NCBI GenBank assembly: GCA_030648135.1
Contig: JAUSIF010000060.1
Span: 1-8,161 of the forward strand
Origin: Xanthobacteraceae bacterium
Lineage (GTDB): Bacteria > Pseudomonadota > Alphaproteobacteria > Rhizobiales > Xanthobacteraceae
Length of the DNA: 8,161 nt
Direction: 5' to 3'
Shown here: piece after piece, positions 6,547 to 8,161 of the stretch
How positions within the stretch are numbered: the first letter of the stretch is position 1
Layout: every line of letters begins with the position of its first letter
Made by a program: the position numbers and the translations under genes
The notes under the pieces: generated by a model
Told to the model about the DNA's origin: nothing
The model's database searches: none
The model's input: only the letters and a program-made list of their open reading frames with translations

Positions 6547-7461
6547 ATGGCTCGCGCCGCTCCCATCCCCCTGTTCCATCTCTACGGCGATCCGCCGGAC
6601 GACCAGGCGTTCGACTTCGTCCATATCGAACGGATTTCCTCGCGCTCGTCGGCCCATGACTGGACCATCCGGGCGCACCGGCACCGCAACCTATTCCAGA
6701 TCCTGCTGATCGAGCGCGGCGGCGGAGAGATGATGTTCGAAACTACGACGCTCGCCTTCAAGGCGTCGGCCGCGATCCTGGTGCCGCCGACCATCGCGCA
6801 TGGCTTCCGTTTTCTTCCCGAGGTGACCGACGGCTGGGTGGTGAGCTTTACCGAGGACGTGGCCGAGGCGTTGGGCGAGCGTTCGGGCGCGGCGCTCGCG
6901 CGCCTGAAGACGCTCGCGGCCGATCCGGTGGTGCCGCTCGCGGGCGAGACCGACGGCAAGTGGCTGTCGGCGCTGTGCGCGGACCTGCACGAAGAACGGT
7001 TCCTCGCGCGCGAAGGCCACCGTATCGCCATGCACTGCTATCTCGCGCTGATCGCGATCGAGGTCGCGCGGCTCGCGGCCAGCCGTTCGCGCTCGGGCAC
7101 GGTCACGCTCGCCGCCGCCGATCCGACCGTCGAGGCGCTGCGCCGGCTGATCGAGACGCATTTCCGGAGCGAGCGTCATATCGGCTTCTATGCCGGCAAG
7201 CTCGCCATGACGCCGGACCGACTCAACGATCACGTCAAGCGCGCGACCGGCGTCACCGCGGGCCATCTTTTGCGCCAGCGTATCCTCACCGAAGCCAAGC
7301 GCGAGCTGGTGTTCACCAATCTGTCGATCGGCGAGGTCGCCTATGACCTGGCCTTCGCCGATCCGTCGCATTTCGGACGCTTCTTCAAGAAGCAGACCGG
7401 GATGACGCCGCAATCCTTCCGCGACGCGGCCAGCCGGGGGCGGGCGGCGGCGGGCGGCTAG
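6547..7461 (+). CDS. AraC-family transcriptional regulator, PobR-like
   Basis: A 304-residue one-component regulator. The N-terminal half is a cupin-like sensor domain: a characteristic opening IPLFHLYGDPP (7-17), then the barrel motif HRHRNLFQILLI (44-55) and a PPTIAHGF turn (80-87). The C-terminal half is the AraC DNA-binding domain, with a first helix-turn-helix at about 213-236 and a second at 261-285 (IGEVAYDLAFADPSHFGRFFKKQTGMTP, the family signature). The opening resembles PobR/HpaA-type activators of 4-hydroxybenzoate or 4-hydroxyphenylacetate catabolism, which fits its place beside pcaC and pcaD; the effector is inferred and pobA is not in the window. ATG 6547 lacks a ribosome site. 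A TATGCT (6536-6541) just upstream could be a -10 giving a leaderless message. It is insulated upstream by a terminator and shares CTAG with the pcaC stop. Confidence 0.9.
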   Translation: MARAAPIPLFHLYGDPPDDQAFDFVHIERISSRSSAHDWTIRAHRHRNLFQILLIERGGGEMMFETTTLAFKASAAILVPPTIAHGFRFLPEVTDGWVVSFTEDVAEALGERSGAALARLKTLAADPVVPLAGETDGKWLSALCADLHEERFLAREGHRIAMHCYLALIAIEVARLAASRSRSGTVTLAAADPTVEALRRLIETHFRSERHIGFYAGKLAMTPDRLNDHVKRATGVTAGHLLRQRILTEAKRELVFTNLSIGEVAYDLAFADPSHFGRFFKKQTGMTPQSFRDAASRGRAAAGG

Positions 7462-7850
7462 GCCTTGGCCTTGTCGATCTCGGCCAAGACCTGGGCGGCC
7501 TCGTTGAAGGCGGTGTTGGCGGCCGGTATGCCGCTGTAGATCGCCTGCTGTAGCAGAATCTCCTTGATGTCTTCCTTGGAGAAGCCCCCCTGGGTCAGGG
7601 CGGCGCGCACGTGGATGCGGAATTCCTCCCAGCGCGAGGACGCCACCATGGTTGCGATCACGATGATGCGGCGGGTGCGCTCGTCGAAATGCGGCCGCAG
7701 CCAGACGTCGCCCCAGCAATAGCGCGTGAGCAGATCGAGAAAATCGGCGTTGAAGTCGGTCTTGCGCTGGATCGACCGCTCGACCCAGGCGTCGCCCAGC
7801 ACCTTGCGGCGCTTCTTCATGCCGTTTTCGAAATGGGTCTTGTCGTCCAT
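7458..7850 (-). CDS. pcaC: 4-carboxymuconolactone decarboxylase
   Basis: Cytosolic enzyme of the protocatechuate branch of the beta-ketoadipate pathway; it decarboxylates gamma-carboxymuconolactone to 3-oxoadipate enol-lactone (EC 4.1.1.44). The 130-residue product has the typical length and the motifs of the family: RRKVLGDAWVERS (14-26), RYCWGDVWLRP (43-53), DERTRRIIVIATMVAS (56-71), the conserved EEFRIHVRAAL segment (75-85, with H80) and QQAIYSGIPAANTAF (101-115). ATG 7850-7848 is chosen because AAAGGA lies 7 bases upstream and the protein starts where the family does; the longer frame overlaps pcaD. It follows pcaD by four bases, so the two are cotranscribed, and its product feeds the lactone to the pcaD enzyme. 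Its TAG stop shares CTAG (7458-7461) with the convergent regulator. Confidence 0.95.
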   Translation of the reverse strand: MDDKTHFENGMKKRRKVLGDAWVERSIQRKTDFNADFLDLLTRYCWGDVWLRPHFDERTRRIIVIATMVASSRWEEFRIHVRAALTQGGFSKEDIKEILLQQAIYSGIPAANTAFNEAAQVLAEIDKAKA

Positions 7851-7854
7851 GGCG

Positions 7855-8161
7855 TCATCCTTTCCTGAGGAATCCTTCGACCGCGTCGTTGAATGCGGTG
7901 GGCTGCGCGATATTAGAAATGTGGGCGGCGTCGAGCACGACGAGCTTGGCGCCGGCGATGGATTCGGCGATGTAGTCGCCATCCCTCAGCGTCGTCGCCG
8001 GATCGTGACGACCGGCGATGACGAGGGTCGGCAGTTTGATCTCGCGGATGGCCCAGCGCTGATCCATGTCGCGGACCGCGGCGCTGCAGCCGACATAACC
8101 CGTGGGATTGGTCGCGACCATTATCTCGCGCATGCGCGCTATGGTTTTCGGCGAGCGCTCC
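7855..8161 (-). CDS. pcaD: 3-oxoadipate enol-lactonase, C-terminal part (5' end beyond window)
   Basis: Alpha/beta-hydrolase that opens 3-oxoadipate enol-lactone to 3-oxoadipate (EC 3.1.1.24), the step after PcaC. About 102 C-terminal residues are visible, open at the right edge; the frame reads through 8133 to 8161 without a stop, so the ATG at 8133 is internal. The cap-to-core segment ATNPTGYVGCSAAVRDMD is typical of PcaD. It is followed by strand PTLVIAGRHDPAT, carrying the triad aspartate, and VVLDAAHISNIAQP, carrying the triad histidine. The nucleophile serine lies in the missing N-terminal part. The TGA stop (7857-7855) is four bases before the pcaC start. It is the upstream gene of the pair; pcaH and pcaG are not visible. 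Confidence 0.92.
   Translation of the reverse strand, partial: ERSPKTIARMREIMVATNPTGYVGCSAAVRDMDQRWAIREIKLPTLVIAGRHDPATTLRDGDYIAESIAGAKLVVLDAAHISNIAQPTAFNDAVEGFLRKG

Overview
The window looks like chromosomal DNA of an alphaproteobacterium, most likely Rhizobiales (Bradyrhizobium or Rhodopseudomonas type). The grounds are high GC with strong GC3 bias, a liv transporter operon carrying a DUF6867-like membrane gene, a GGAAC-N16-CGTT promoter of the EcfG general stress sigma factor, and protocatechuate (pca) catabolism genes. Genus is inference; no rRNA or other phylogenetic marker is present.

Left part (1-5288, minus strand): a complete branched-chain amino acid ABC importer operon read from right to left: livH (permease, GTG start), livM (permease), livG (ATPase), livF (ATPase), a small three-helix membrane protein of the DUF6867 type, then livK (periplasmic binding protein, cut by the left edge). 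livM/livG, livG/livF and livF/DUF6867 each overlap by ATGA, so translation is probably coupled. A 112-bp gap holding three short inverted repeats separates livK from the rest and may let the binding protein be expressed at a different level.

Middle (5289-6500): a divergent intergenic region, then a plus-strand flavin reductase of the RutF/HpaC type with no oxygenase partner in view. After it come two small genes in divergent orientation: a 27-residue membrane microprotein (minus) and a 63-residue protein that is 43% glutamine (plus). The glutamine-rich gene has a textbook EcfG promoter and a strong intrinsic terminator; the microprotein has a one-mismatch version of the same promoter. This pair is the most interesting part of the window, as a probable stress-response module of two little-studied small proteins.

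Right part (6547-8161): a plus-strand AraC-family regulator resembling PobR (4-hydroxybenzoate-responsive activators) ends tail-to-tail with pcaC, the two sharing the four bases CTAG as opposing stop codons. pcaC (4-carboxymuconolactone decarboxylase) follows pcaD (3-oxoadipate enol-lactonase, C-terminal part only) by four bases on the minus strand. Together these are consecutive steps of the protocatechuate branch of the beta-ketoadipate pathway, beside a plausible aromatic-responsive regulator.

I see no mobile element, CRISPR array, RNA gene, toxin-antitoxin pair or defence system. No stretch longer than about 300 bases lacks a gene.
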